Of a stretch of DNA of 64,000 nt, positions 38,506 through 46,959 are shown in pieces. Positions within the stretch are counted from its first letter, which is position 1. Each line of letters opens with the position of its first letter. A program made the position numbers and the translations under genes. The notes beneath the pieces were generated by a model, which worked only from the letters and a program-made list of their open reading frames with translations, did not search any database and had not been told where the DNA came from. The DNA comes from JAICKN01 sp036489565 (GTDB lineage Bacteria; Acidobacteriota; Terriglobia; Terriglobales; Acidobacteriaceae), in NCBI GenBank assembly GCA_036489565.1, contig DASXFN010000085.1:19876-83875 (forward strand), given 5' to 3'.

Positions 38506-38715
38506 TTGCTCTTCAGCATTCTGACGATTCTCGCCGGTAACTCTAAAGCGCAGCATATTGAGATTGGCGGCTTTGGCGACTATGAAGACGCCAACGCAGC
38601 GGGCTTTCCGCACAATGCCTTTGGGGTGGGCGGACCATCGCTCACAAGAAGCACACAAAAACTCACTAACTTTGTTGCAGAGCGCCGGAAAAGCCGGTCA
38701 CATTGGGGCCGTTAA
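38506..38715 (+). pseudogene. Likely truncated outer-membrane barrel remnant
   Basis: The frame is open from 38461 and gives a hydrophobic leader (YLPAILLFSILTILAGNSKAQ), then HIEIGGFGDYEDANAAGFPHNAFGVGG. This looks like a signal peptide and first strands of an OmpA-like barrel, after which it degenerates to basic residues and stops. A full barrel would need 150 or more further residues, so it appears cut short. The 3' end overlaps the convergent regulator gene. A real tiny secreted protein cannot be excluded. Confidence 0.4.
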
Positions 38716-39339
38716 AATGTGTTCTTTTATGGCGAAGCGCACGAGATCCGAATTTGTTTTTAAACTAAACTCTTCCATGATCCGATATTTATGAAATGCT
38801 ACGGTGCGGGTTGCTACATTAAGAATTGCTGCCGCTTCTTTCATCGTACGTCCCTCAGCAAGTAGTTGAAGTACTTCACGTTGCCGGGGAGTCAAATGTT
38901 TAATCCGATCAGGCCGTGGATCACGAACAAAGTCGTCCAGCAACCGTTGAGCCACTGAAGGCGTTACATAAGATTGTCCTTTTAATACGTCTCGTACGGC
39001 TTTGGCCAACTCTCCCCCGGCAGATTTCTTAAGAAGATATCCCGAAGCCCACTCGCGAAGCGCTAAAGAAGCCAAATCGTAGTCTTCACTCATGGTTAAA
39101 ACAATCACTTTGGTTTTAGGCAAAAGTTTTTTTAATTCTCTGCCAGCGTCCATTCCGTTGAGCAAAGGCATGCCAAGGTCAATCACAGTGACATCAGGCT
39201 TTAACTGTGGTGCGAGCAGCAGCAGCATTCTGCCGTCCGTTGCCGTTCCGACAATTTCAAATTCGGGTTCGAGTAGCCGCTTGAAAGCTTCAAGAACCAA
39301 CGTGTGATCATCCGCGAGCAGGACCCGAGGTTTACCCAT
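38698..39339 (-). CDS. Orphan NarL/FixJ-family response regulator
   Basis: Receiver with ADDHTLV, phospho-acceptor Asp 54 (TVIDLGMPLLNG) and LLKKSAGGEL, followed by a LuxR HTH (LTPRQREVLQLLAEGRTMKEAAAILNVATRTVAFHKYRIMEEFSLK). ATG 39339 has GGAGG four bases upstream; the longer form adds residues unlike the family. No kinase gene is adjacent, so it may serve the orphan PAS kinase at 22037-23170. DUF1622 and Asn-rich/DUF2092 genes lie behind its promoter region on the same strand. Confidence 0.88.
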   Translation of the reverse strand: MGKPRVLLADDHTLVLEAFKRLLEPEFEIVGTATDGRMLLLLAPQLKPDVTVIDLGMPLLNGMDAGRELKKLLPKTKVIVLTMSEDYDLASLALREWASGYLLKKSAGGELAKAVRDVLKGQSYVTPSVAQRLLDDFVRDPRPDRIKHLTPRQREVLQLLAEGRTMKEAAAILNVATRTVAFHKYRIMEEFSLKTNSDLVRFAIKEHILTAPM

Positions 39340-39548
39340 ACAGCCTCCCCTGGACGCATTCTGAGCGCGATTAGAGCGCTTCGCATCCAGTCTAAGCAAA
39401 ATCTTGGGTGTAAAACCACTGTCAACAGTTATAGGCTGGTAAATACATTCGACCAGAAAAATACAATCGTTTTCAATACTTATTTAGAATTTAGTGATTT
39501 GTTCGGAATTAGTAATGCGAATAGAGCCGTTGGCAGATCTCTTCGCTT

Positions 39549-39935
39549 TTAGGCAATTTGGATGGAAGCGCTTTTCGGTTTTTCAGTTTCAGCCTGAGAC
39601 GAAGATATCTCATATTTCTCCATGTCCTTCTCGAGAAAATAGTTTAAGAATGTTCGGATAATGCCGATCGCGGCCAACTGTCCAATGTCGTTCCAGCTGG
39701 GGGCAATTGCACTGCGCACAATGTCAGCCGCCAATTCAAACTCAAGGCCGAGTAGAAGCCAAACTCCAAAGCGCGTTATGATTTCCTTCCTTTGCCCAGG
39801 CGGCGAACGTCGCAATAGCGACACTTTAAAAGACTCTAGAAGGGCCTCGATTGCTCCGTAAGAGATGATGACGGTAGCTGCACACTCTACGCCCAGAGCA
39901 ATAGCTTCCGCAAAGCGTTTGAAGAGATCTATCAT
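39549..39935 (-). CDS. DUF1622 membrane protein
   Basis: A 128-residue inner-membrane protein with the DUF1622 pattern: an N-terminal helix (FAEAIALGVECAATVIISYGAIEAL), RKEIITRFGVWLLLGLEFELAADIVRSAIAPSWNDIGQLAAIGIIRTFLNYFLEKDMEKYE, and a Lys/Ser-rich tail. The family, once called YccA-like, has three helices and no known job. It lies between the orphan regulator and the Asn-rich protein gene on the same strand with short gaps. Confidence 0.82.
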   Translation of the reverse strand: MIDLFKRFAEAIALGVECAATVIISYGAIEALLESFKVSLLRRSPPGQRKEIITRFGVWLLLGLEFELAADIVRSAIAPSWNDIGQLAAIGIIRTFLNYFLEKDMEKYEISSSQAETEKPKSASIQIA

Positions 39936-39987
39936 CGTGGCACCGAGATTGCGCGAACAGAATTCGCGGTTGAGTCAGCAGAAACTT

Positions 39988-40506
39988 TCAGGGATGTGTC
40001 ACAACTTGATATACCAACGATGTGCCCTGGTAAAAAGGCTGATAAAAAACATTATTGCAGTTGTAAACCGTGGCACTTCCGGTAGCAACGCTGGCGCAAC
40101 TTCCCGGCAGGGTGGTTACAACAGTTCCCATAGCGGGCGCCGTAATAACTGTGGTGGTCGAGGGCCTCGATGCCGCTGCGACTACGGCCGTAGTCGCAGC
40201 ACCTACTGCTGCGCCCGTTGCGAATGATCCCCAATTCCAGCCGTTATCTACTACAACCGCACCGCCGCGATAATAGCCACCGTTGTAGTTTCCATGAACG
40301 TTTACGTTGCGATTTACATTAACATTTCGGTTTATGTTTGTATTTGTGTTCAAATTCCGGTTCACATTGGCATTCGCATTCACATTTCGATTGGCGGAAC
40401 GGTTCTGCACATTGACGTGATTCACATTTCCGCCGCGCGCGACTCCAGCATCCGAAATATCGACATAAACCAAAACGATTAGCAGGCATGCAATGATTCG
40501 TTTCAT
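39988..40506 (-). CDS. Secreted protein with Asn-rich N-x-N repeats
   Basis: Signal peptide (RIIACLLIVLVYVDISDAG) followed by about 50 residues of alternating Asn and other residues (NRNVNANANVNRNLNTNTN...NVNRNVNVHGNYNGGYYRGG). Next is a region with alanines (WGSFATGAAVGAATTAVVAAAS), then a conserved-looking C-terminus with Cys pairs (LPGSCASVATGSATVYNCNNVFYQPFYQGTSLVYQVV). The repeat resembles an amyloid-like or beta-solenoid motif. The C-terminal 'YQPFYQGTSLVYQVV' segment resembles those of small exported proteins found beside DUF2092 genes. It starts two bases after the DUF2092 stop, so the two are one operon. Function unknown. Confidence 0.72.
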   Translation of the reverse strand: MKRIIACLLIVLVYVDISDAGVARGGNVNHVNVQNRSANRNVNANANVNRNLNTNTNINRNVNVNRNVNVHGNYNGGYYRGGAVVVDNGWNWGSFATGAAVGAATTAVVAAASRPSTTTVITAPAMGTVVTTLPGSCASVATGSATVYNCNNVFYQPFYQGTSLVYQVVTHP

Positions 40507-40508
40507 GA

Positions 40509-41258
40509 TTATTTCTCCGTGGCTGTCATTAGTTCGATGTACTTTGCGTCCGCAGGTTTGTTGAATGTAAATGTGGAGGAATTTATTTGCGGAGAGAGGT
40601 TCCAGTCCAGGAACTGTACGATGGTTCGAGGATTGTAGGGTTTGCTCTTATCAACAACCTCCAACCGCACGATCTGTGGCTTGTCGCCGCCGATGACCCA
40701 GATTTGCCACTCAGCATCTGGTTCAGTAAATGCTAGCTGATGAACTTCCTGATCAGCCAACTGGACTCGGCCCACTACATATGCGCTACGAAGGGAGTCG
40801 CTCAGCGACTTATATGGGTTGCTGGACAGAAAATTACGAATCGGAATAAAGATATTCTTTTTCTCAAGACTGTCGAGGGTCGCATCCAGCGTGGTAGGAC
40901 TTGAAATAGTTGTAAAAAACTTTGTCTCAGGCGTGAAAAGAGTAGCGTGCCCTGCGTTGTAAAAAAGCTGGACCTCTTTACCAACGCCAAGAATATTTAA
41001 GCGGAGCTTGTCAGGCTTCGCAACGGTCGCTTCTGTTACATGAAAAAGCGTAATGATCTGGCCATTGCTTCCAAGGGTTTCGCGGCTCACAATAGCGCGA
41101 AAAGAATAAGCTTTAGCGTGTTCAATCGGATCAGTTACGGTCTTCAGCACTTTCAACGCAAGTGGATCAATGTCCGATTGTTTTGCCGAATCTTTTTGAG
41201 CGGGAAGCAAAGTAGAACAAGCAATGAGAAATACCCAACAGTAAATATGTGCTTTCAT
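40509..41258 (-). CDS. DUF2092 periplasmic protein (LolA-like fold)
   Basis: The signal peptide (IYCWVFLIACSTLLPAQ) is followed by a LolA/LolB-like half-barrel typical of DUF2092: ALKVLKTVTDPIEHAKAYSFRAIVSRETLGSNGQ, VAKPDKLRLNIL, HATLFTPETKFFTTI, AFTEPDAEWQIWVIGGDKPQIVRLEVVDKS and FLDWNLSPQINSSTFTFNKPADAKYIEL. Such proteins may bind lipids in the periplasm. It heads a two-gene operon with the Asn-rich protein. Confidence 0.8.
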   Translation of the reverse strand: MKAHIYCWVFLIACSTLLPAQKDSAKQSDIDPLALKVLKTVTDPIEHAKAYSFRAIVSRETLGSNGQIITLFHVTEATVAKPDKLRLNILGVGKEVQLFYNAGHATLFTPETKFFTTISSPTTLDATLDSLEKKNIFIPIRNFLSSNPYKSLSDSLRSAYVVGRVQLADQEVHQLAFTEPDAEWQIWVIGGDKPQIVRLEVVDKSKPYNPRTIVQFLDWNLSPQINSSTFTFNKPADAKYIELMTATEK

Positions 41259-41385
41259 CGCGATACTCCCAAGAGTCCATGACTGATGCTGGAACTATCG
41301 TGAAAGTGAAGGGCGGAATTGCCCACTGTCAAGTGTTACAGAATTGTTTGCAAGAATTCACGGATTTACAAAAAGCAAGCAAACT

Positions 41386-42051
41386 TCACCATCGAAGTCC
41401 AAAGGTTAACGGGAGAACGTCGGTGTCAATATGATCATGAGCCGCGTGATGGTAGCGGACTTCACTATAAAATTTCAGATTGCCCTCGCCGATTTTTAAA
41501 GTTACCCCGCCGCCAATGTTTCCACCAAAGGCATCGCTACTTGAGGAAGCCAGCACCGCGTTGGCGGGAAACAATCCGCTCACGCACGATCCCCACCAGA
41601 CCCAAAATGCAGGGCACACCGTTCCCGGAACAAGGGTAGGAGCAGTAAGTTCACCGGAACGATGGTACCAACCGCCCCCGCCAATCGCATAAAAGCCCAA
41701 TCTCCCACGAGTTGGCACACGGAAAATAGCATTGAGCGTAACCGCATATTGACGCGTGCTCGCATCCGGGACCTGAAGTTGCTGGACGACACTTTTTTTA
41801 ACAGGCAGATCGTCCCACATGAATTCCGCGGAAAGTCCGAGCAGATGGTTAAGGTTGGGGCCTCCGCCAACCACAAAGTTGGCCCCATTGTTAGCAAAGT
41901 CTGCGGTTGAATTGAGAGGAAATCCAACTCCGCCACCAACATTGAAATTCCATCGCGGAATTTCCTGGGCATTTGCCGCGCTGATAGTGAATAAAAGCGT
42001 AAAGGCGAAAAATATCGCCCCACGCAATCGGCAATCTTTGTTTTTAGCCAC
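41386..42051 (-). CDS. Outer-membrane beta-barrel protein
   Basis: Signal peptide (AIFFAFTLLFTISAANAQ) and a 195-residue barrel: WNFNVGGGVGFPLNSTADFANNGANFVVGGGPNLN, RQYAVTLNAIFRVPTRGRLGFYAIGGGGWYHRSGE, and a last strand TDVLPLTFGLRW ending in Trp. A disulfide loop is possible (CPAFWVWWGSC). It is like the OmpA/OmpW-type barrels of acidobacteria. It is divergent from the REC-only regulator, with 359 bases between. Confidence 0.75.
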   Translation of the reverse strand: MAKNKDCRLRGAIFFAFTLLFTISAANAQEIPRWNFNVGGGVGFPLNSTADFANNGANFVVGGGPNLNHLLGLSAEFMWDDLPVKKSVVQQLQVPDASTRQYAVTLNAIFRVPTRGRLGFYAIGGGGWYHRSGELTAPTLVPGTVCPAFWVWWGSCVSGLFPANAVLASSSSDAFGGNIGGGVTLKIGEGNLKFYSEVRYHHAAHDHIDTDVLPLTFGLRW

Positions 42052-42410
42052 GAAATCTCACCTCTGCAAGCATTTGCTGACAGGTTAGGCGGCGAAATGT
42101 CTATTACAAACTGTCAATGGTGACAGCAAACATGAAAGAAACACGTGTAAGAAATTACACCTATAAATGCTTTGGTAAGTTGGTGCCAGGTGCATGGCGC
42201 GAAGGTGGTATTGCCAACAATAAGCCCCTTACTTATCCTGTTTATAACTTCTCTAAAATGGTTGAATTTAGAGAAATCGAACTTCAAGCCGGTTAACACG
42301 GTCTCACGACGGATCTATACCGTTGATCCTCCAGCCAGCTATTGAGGAGTCCTTATGCGCGCGTCCAACAACATTACACAATTCATGTTGAATCTAATTT
42401 TGAAGCGCAA
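42052..42410. other. Divergent intergenic region (barrel gene / REC-only regulator)
   Basis: A 359-base AT-rich gap. It presumably holds both promoters, but no matching -35/-10 pair or clear operator was seen. No coding frame of interest. Confidence 0.35.
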
Positions 42411-42830
42411 ATGAAAAATCACGATACCCGGCCAACCGTGCTTTTAGCGGATGACCATGCCAAGATGCTGGAAAGCGTCGCAAAGTTGTTAAGTCAGAAA
42501 TTTCGGGTGGTCGGAACTGTCTCGGATGGGCAACCTGTTCTTGATGCAGCAAAGGAACTCAAGCCTGATTTGATCATAATGGACATCGCGATGCCGAACC
42601 TCGATGGCCTCAAAACCGCACACAAACTACGTCAACTTAAACTGAAAGCAAAAATCGTTTTCTTTACGGTCAATGAAGATGAAGATTACGTTTCTGCCGC
42701 GCTCGCCGCAGGTGCATCCGGTTACGTGTTGAAGTCACGGTTGCATTCAGATCTTATTCCGGCGTTGAAAGACGTTCTCGCTGGAGGGATTTTTATCTCT
42801 TGTCATTCTAAAAATCAAAAAGATGAATAG
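42411..42830 (+). CDS. Stand-alone receiver protein (NarL-type REC without HTH)
   Basis: A 139-residue receiver: LLADDHAKM, phospho-acceptor Asp 58 (LIIMDIAMPNLDG), FFTVNEDEDYVSAALAAGASGYVLKSRLHSDL. It ends soon after the receiver (FISCHSKNQKDE) with no DNA-binding domain. The receiver is closest to NarL-type ones in this window, so it may act as a phosphate sink or bind a partner protein. ATG 42411 has only a weak GAAG ahead; a longer TTG form is unlikely. Confidence 0.85.
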   Translation: MKNHDTRPTVLLADDHAKMLESVAKLLSQKFRVVGTVSDGQPVLDAAKELKPDLIIMDIAMPNLDGLKTAHKLRQLKLKAKIVFFTVNEDEDYVSAALAAGASGYVLKSRLHSDLIPALKDVLAGGIFISCHSKNQKDE

Positions 42831-42982
42831 CTGTTTTATCTAAGCGCGCTAAAATTTGGGGGGAGGGCCAGTGCGCTCCCACCAAAATAAGCGACCGCCC
42901 CGGCCCTGTCGTTGCTCCAGAGCAATAAGAAAGAAATTACGATTTCTTCGGTGCAAATCAGGCAGGCATAAAAGCGCCCAGG

Positions 42983-43201
42983 TTAGCAATCAAATTCACC
43001 ATTGAGAAGATTTTTGTGCTCGAAGACAACTTCTCCTGCAATAAAGATTACTCGGGGACGGCACCAGCATAATGGGCCGTCTCCATGACTGGGAAATGTG
43101 TACAGCCGCATGCCTTCTGGAATGGCATCGATAATCTCGATCTCGGCGGAATTGTACTCTCCAGTTTTCGATGGCCCGGCCGTTTTGTTTTCAGTAGACA
43201 T
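42983..43201 (-). CDS. Small conserved-looking protein with Cys-Trp-Cys motif
   Basis: 72 residues. The C-terminal half (HGDGPLCWCRPRVIFIAGEVVFEHKNL) has a C-W-C pair and a small beta-sheet look, as in short proteins where Cys-Trp-Cys-x-Pro precedes a His near the end. I do not recognise a named family. The frame codes on its own between two regulators, with an ATG start. Function unknown. Confidence 0.5.
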   Translation of the reverse strand: MSTENKTAGPSKTGEYNSAEIEIIDAIPEGMRLYTFPSHGDGPLCWCRPRVIFIAGEVVFEHKNLLNGEFDC

Positions 43202-43262
43202 ATGTAAAGGGCGAAGTCTGTCTGAGATCCAATCTGCTCGATACTGTTATTTTTTACAGAAA

Positions 43263-43928
43263 CTAATCTGTTACCAGCGCTTCAGGGACATGAATCAGCA
43301 GCTTGGACCGCCGCTTTGAAATTGTTCCCTTACGTTGCCATTTATTCAAAAGCCGGCTGGTTGTATAAGGACTAATGTCCGCTAAAGAGCCAAGTTGCTC
43401 ATTTGTAATTCCCAACTCGACATTACCGTTATGTAGTCTGCCTTGTTGATGCTGCAAAATCAGGAGCGCGTCAGCCAGGCGCTCTTCGGCGCTTTTAGTT
43501 ACCAGCCCCACATGGCGCTCTGCGTAGTTTCTTAAATATTGCAATAAGATCGTTAGCGCATTTTGACCAAGTTGCGGATGCTGGGCGGCCAACTTTCTCA
43601 TAGTTGAATGTCCCCATACCAAGACTTCGCCGTCTGATAGAGCTTCAGCACTCCCTATGTAAGGCGGCGGATGTTTTAGAAAACTTCCTAATCCAAACGT
43701 GTCACCTGAAGTCAACAGGCACAAAACAATTTCATCTCCACGTTTCGTAGGCCTGAAATAGCGAACTTGACCACTTCGTAATAGAAACAAATGCTCTGCC
43801 GCATCGCCACGAGTAACCAACATTTCTTTTCGCAGGATTGTTCTGCTCTCAGCAACCGACAAAATATTTTTCAACTCTTCTTGGCAAATGTCTGCCAACA
43901 AAGTCGAACTGAATGCGCCCGCTGACAT
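43263..43928 (-). CDS. Crp/Fnr-family transcription regulator
   Basis: The cyclic-nucleotide-type beta-roll spans about residues 15-125 (LRKEMLVTRGDAAEHLFLLRSGQVRYFRPTKRGDEIVLCLLTSGDTFGLGSFL). A long dimer helix and a winged HTH follow (NVELGITNEQLGSLADISPYTTSRLLNKWQRKGTISKRRSKLLI). It lacks the N-terminal Cys cluster of FNR and the RxS phosphate-binding set of CRP, so the ligand is unclear. ATG 43928 with GAGG five bases upstream gives 221 residues, the usual family length. The gene is divergent from the Spy-like/aquaporin genes, which it may control. Confidence 0.85.
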   Translation of the reverse strand: MSAGAFSSTLLADICQEELKNILSVAESRTILRKEMLVTRGDAAEHLFLLRSGQVRYFRPTKRGDEIVLCLLTSGDTFGLGSFLKHPPPYIGSAEALSDGEVLVWGHSTMRKLAAQHPQLGQNALTILLQYLRNYAERHVGLVTKSAEERLADALLILQHQQGRLHNGNVELGITNEQLGSLADISPYTTSRLLNKWQRKGTISKRRSKLLIHVPEALVTD

Positions 43929-44242
43929 AAGGACCTCTTCGTATCGCGCAGATTTTAATGCGACGACCATGAATGAGATTGCGTGTGCTGCCTGCGATCC
44001 ACAACTGTCGAAATATGCACAGTATTTTTGATGCCACGAATACATGAATACACGAGGAATGCAACGCATTGTTTGCTTCTCTCTCGTAATCTTTCGAGGC
44101 AAGATTAACCGGAATATTCCGTTTAGCAATACTTCTCATAAAACGCTTTAATCCAGTGTGCGGCATTTCTTTCAGTCACCATGGAATGGCGCAATGTCGC
44201 AAGCCACCTCGTTATTGTTCGTTGGATAAAAAAGGAGAAATC
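43929..44242. other. Divergent intergenic region (Crp-type regulator / Spy-like gene)
   Basis: A 314-base gap. No Crp- or Fnr-type box with matching half-sites was found by eye. The plus-strand ribosome site AAAGGAG (44231-44237) is strong. Confidence 0.35.
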
Positions 44243-44635
44243 ATGTTCAAAAAACTTGCCTTATTTGCATGGATCTTTACAGGCGTTTTTGCGATCAACC
44301 AAATACCGTCTTTCGGACAAAACACGAGCGAGGCTGAACAACAAGCGGGCACGGCGGCGACGACAAGCCTATCCCCGGAAGTGCAAGAGAAGTTGCAACA
44401 TTTGAGCAGCACCCTTGGTCTTTCCAGCGATCAGCAGGAAAAAATCAAACCAATACTGCAAGGGGAGCTAAGTAAACTCCGCTCAGTACAGAGCAACACT
44501 TCGATGGGCTCCGAACAGAGGGAAAAACAGGCAGAACAAATTCATGCCTCTACGCAAAGCGAAATACAGTCAATGCTTACCCCGGAACAACAGCAAAAGC
44601 TCGCGAAGATGAGAGAAGATTCCATGCAAAAGTAG
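44243..44635 (+). CDS. Spy/CpxP-like small periplasmic helical protein
   Basis: A signal peptide (LALFAWIFTGVFAINQIPSFGQ) and then a helical, Gln/Glu-rich protein: LSPEVQEKLQHLSSTLGLSSDQQEKIKPILQGELSKLRS and SMLTPEQQQKLAKMREDSMQK. The repeated 'L-T/S-P-E/D-Q-Q' pattern resembles the LTxxQ motif of Spy/CpxP chaperones. Such proteins protect envelope proteins under stress. ATG 44243 follows AAAGGAG at five bases. The aquaporin gene is 85 bases downstream. Confidence 0.75.
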   Translation: MFKKLALFAWIFTGVFAINQIPSFGQNTSEAEQQAGTAATTSLSPEVQEKLQHLSSTLGLSSDQQEKIKPILQGELSKLRSVQSNTSMGSEQREKQAEQIHASTQSEIQSMLTPEQQQKLAKMREDSMQK

Positions 44636-44720
44636 TTCCTCAATCACTTGGATAGACCAACCCGAAGATAGAACACAGGGCTGACCGCCTTACTCCGTAT
44701 TTTCTGAAGAGAGAACTATT

Positions 44721-45482
44721 ATGAAGGTATATCTCGCCGAATTTGTTGGAACGTTTGTACTTGTATTTGGTGGAGTTGGCAGCGCTGTTCTGGCCAGTGA
44801 CAAGATTGGCTATGTGGGCATTGCTCTCGCTTTTGGCCTATCACTTCTCGCAATGGTATATGCGATTGGGCCAATTTCCGGTTGTCACATTAATCCGGCC
44901 GTCACATTAGGCTTTCTACTTCATAAGAAGATTAAAGCTGGAATGGCGGCAGGTTATATGGTGGCGCAGGTAGCAGGTGCAGTCCTCGCCGCCTGGATCA
45001 TTCTTCTTGTGGCCAAAGGCGCACCCGCAGGATACATTGCTTCGATCAAAGGATTAGGCGCCAATGGCTTTGGCTTGCATTCTCCCGGACACTATTCTTT
45101 ACTTGCTGCGTTTATTACAGAAGTCGTCTTGACCATGTTTTTGGTTCTTACGGTGCTCGGTGCGACCGATGCTGCGGCTCCTGTTGGCTTCGCAGGAATT
45201 CCAATTGGACTTGTTCTAACCTTGATTCACCTTGTAGGCATCCCTATCACGAACACTTCCGTCAACCCTGCCAGGAGCATCGGTCCGGCTCTATTCGTAG
45301 GAGGCTGGGCATTAAGTCAGCTGTGGTTTTTTATTCTGGCGCCTTTTGCGGGCGCAGTGGTTGCAAGTGTCATTTACGCCTCAATGAAAATCCGCGTTCG
45401 CGCTCCGGGCAATGCGGTTGCCGAACAGGTGCTTCGAGGTATAGAGCGTCCAATTAATGCAACTCGAAATAGAGCGGCGTAA
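44721..45482 (+). CDS. Aquaporin (MIP family, AqpZ-like)
   Basis: A six-helix inner-membrane water channel of 253 residues. It has both pore motifs: HINPAVTLG (Asn-Pro-Ala 58-60) and SVNPARSIG (182-184). The selectivity-filter surroundings LIHLVGIPITNTSVNPARS are nearly those of AqpZ (His, Thr/Ile and Arg), favouring water over glycerol. The C-terminal tail (RVRAPGNAVAEQVLRGIERPINATRNRAA) is longer than in AqpZ. Its neighbours are envelope-stress proteins, which suits osmotic adaptation. Confidence 0.93.
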   Translation: MKVYLAEFVGTFVLVFGGVGSAVLASDKIGYVGIALAFGLSLLAMVYAIGPISGCHINPAVTLGFLLHKKIKAGMAAGYMVAQVAGAVLAAWIILLVAKGAPAGYIASIKGLGANGFGLHSPGHYSLLAAFITEVVLTMFLVLTVLGATDAAAPVGFAGIPIGLVLTLIHLVGIPITNTSVNPARSIGPALFVGGWALSQLWFFILAPFAGAVVASVIYASMKIRVRAPGNAVAEQVLRGIERPINATRNRAA

Positions 45483-45634
45483 GGCTTCCGGGTGCATTAG
45501 CGCTCGGGCATTGTTTTCGTAATGCAGCAAGTCTTCGGTACTCATGGCATGGAATAAGTTCGGCTGTAAAACAAATTCAAAGCAAAGTGAAAATGAATAT
45601 AACTTTCGAAGAAATTGGGAGCAGGAGGCGTTTT

Positions 45635-46357
45635 ATGAAGCAAACTTATATCTGCACATTGGCATTAATCTTACTATTCACGGTTGGATGCGCCAGCAAA
45701 AGTTACGTTAGAACTCAGGTCGCGCCACTCATTGACAAAGTAAATGATCTCGATCAGCGGGCTGCGAAAAACAACCACGACACTACTGCCAGCGATGCTG
45801 CGCTGCAGAAAGACATCGAATCTTTGAATATGAAGGTGGGTGATGCTGACCAGAAAGCCACGGCCGCTGGTACAAAAGCAGACAATGCCAACGACCTCGC
45901 GAACAAAGCCAACGCTCAAACTAGTTCTTTGGTCAACGTAATTGATAATTTGGACAACTATCACAACACGAAAGAACTATCAGTATCTTTTGGCTCTGAC
46001 AAAGATAAGTTGGATCCCAAAGGAACAGAAACGCTCGATGAGTTCGCAGCAACGATTCCTAGCTCGGGCAATTACATTCTCACGGTGGAAGGCGATACGG
46101 ATGCAGCGGGAAGTAAAGAGTACAACTATGAACTCAGCGAACGCCGTGCAACTAAAATTTCTTCGTATCTGGCGTCGAAGTACAACGTGCCTGCATTTCG
46201 CATCTATTCCATTGGCTTTGGAGCTGATAAACCCGTCGCCGATAATAAAAGCATTGAAGGCCGCGCGCAGAATCGCCGGGTCACAATCGTCTTAATGTCA
46301 TCGGGGGTGCAAACGCAGGTCAGTCAGTCGCCAATGCAAAGCTCAGCGCTTAAGTAA
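45635..46357 (+). CDS. OmpA-type lipoprotein (peptidoglycan-binding)
   Basis: The lipoprotein signal ends LFTVGCAS with the lipidated Cys at 19. A predicted coiled coil of Ala/Asp/Lys heptads follows (VNDLDQRAAKNNHDTTASDAALQKDIESLN), like Lpp-type zippers. The C-terminal OmpA domain is VSFGSDKDKLDPKGTETLDEFA, ILTVEGDTDAAGSKEYNYELSERRATKISSYL and GRAQNRRVTIVL. The Asp and Arg residues that bind diaminopimelate are present. ATG 45635 has AGGAGG six bases upstream. It links the outer membrane to the cell wall. Confidence 0.88.
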   Translation: MKQTYICTLALILLFTVGCASKSYVRTQVAPLIDKVNDLDQRAAKNNHDTTASDAALQKDIESLNMKVGDADQKATAAGTKADNANDLANKANAQTSSLVNVIDNLDNYHNTKELSVSFGSDKDKLDPKGTETLDEFAATIPSSGNYILTVEGDTDAAGSKEYNYELSERRATKISSYLASKYNVPAFRIYSIGFGADKPVADNKSIEGRAQNRRVTIVLMSSGVQTQVSQSPMQSSALK

Positions 46358-46405
46358 GAAATAGTCAATTGTGTTGAAGTGATAGAAACATTTCTTCGAG
46401 GCACT

Positions 46406-46672
46406 ATGAAAGTCCATTGGCGGCTTTTTGTTTTGATTGCCGGAGGATATCTGCTTTTGATTTTTGGGCATAGTCTGGCAGAGCCGCAAAACACAACTCT
46501 CACCGCGGCGCGTTGCCAGATTGTGGTTCCCGCTTCCTGGGGCGAGTTTGTTGGAGGGTCGAATTACGGCCTTGCCTTCCGCGATGATCAGGGGACCATC
46601 CGGCTCATGAACCAGATGCCCTGTGGACTTGAAGGCAAGCCGAACGTTTCGCTTGAGATTAAAAGGCAGTGA
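46406..46672 (+). CDS. Small secreted hypothetical protein
   Basis: An 88-residue protein with a clear signal sequence (LFVLIAGGYLLLIFGHSLAE). The short mature part has two Cys (AARCQIVVPASWGEFVGGSNYGLAFRDDQGTIRLMNQMPCGLEG) and probably forms a disulfide-bonded beta-structure. ATG 46406 follows CGAGG at four bases. No family recognised. The next gene lies 287 bases on; that gap has imperfect repeats around the AGTGATTAAGATTAAG motif and nothing else. Confidence 0.6.
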   Translation: MKVHWRLFVLIAGGYLLLIFGHSLAEPQNTTLTAARCQIVVPASWGEFVGGSNYGLAFRDDQGTIRLMNQMPCGLEGKPNVSLEIKRQ

Positions 46673-46959
46673 TTAAGATTAAGAGCAGTGCTGTTCAAAA
46701 ACAGAATCGCTACCTGATGGATAACGCATTCCACCCCGGAATAACTGTCATCGAAGCTTTCTTAATCTCAATCCACTGCTGATCAAAGAGTCGTGCGTGG
46801 AACATATGTCCCATTAAGTGGATGAATCAATTGTTAGCCCTGACCGTCTGCATACAGGAACATGTCAATGTTTGTTCCCTGAACAATTCCCATTGTGACT
46901 TATAGCAGTTCTCAATCCTGGGTTCCTGCTTACGATGAGAACAATTGACGGAGGACAAG

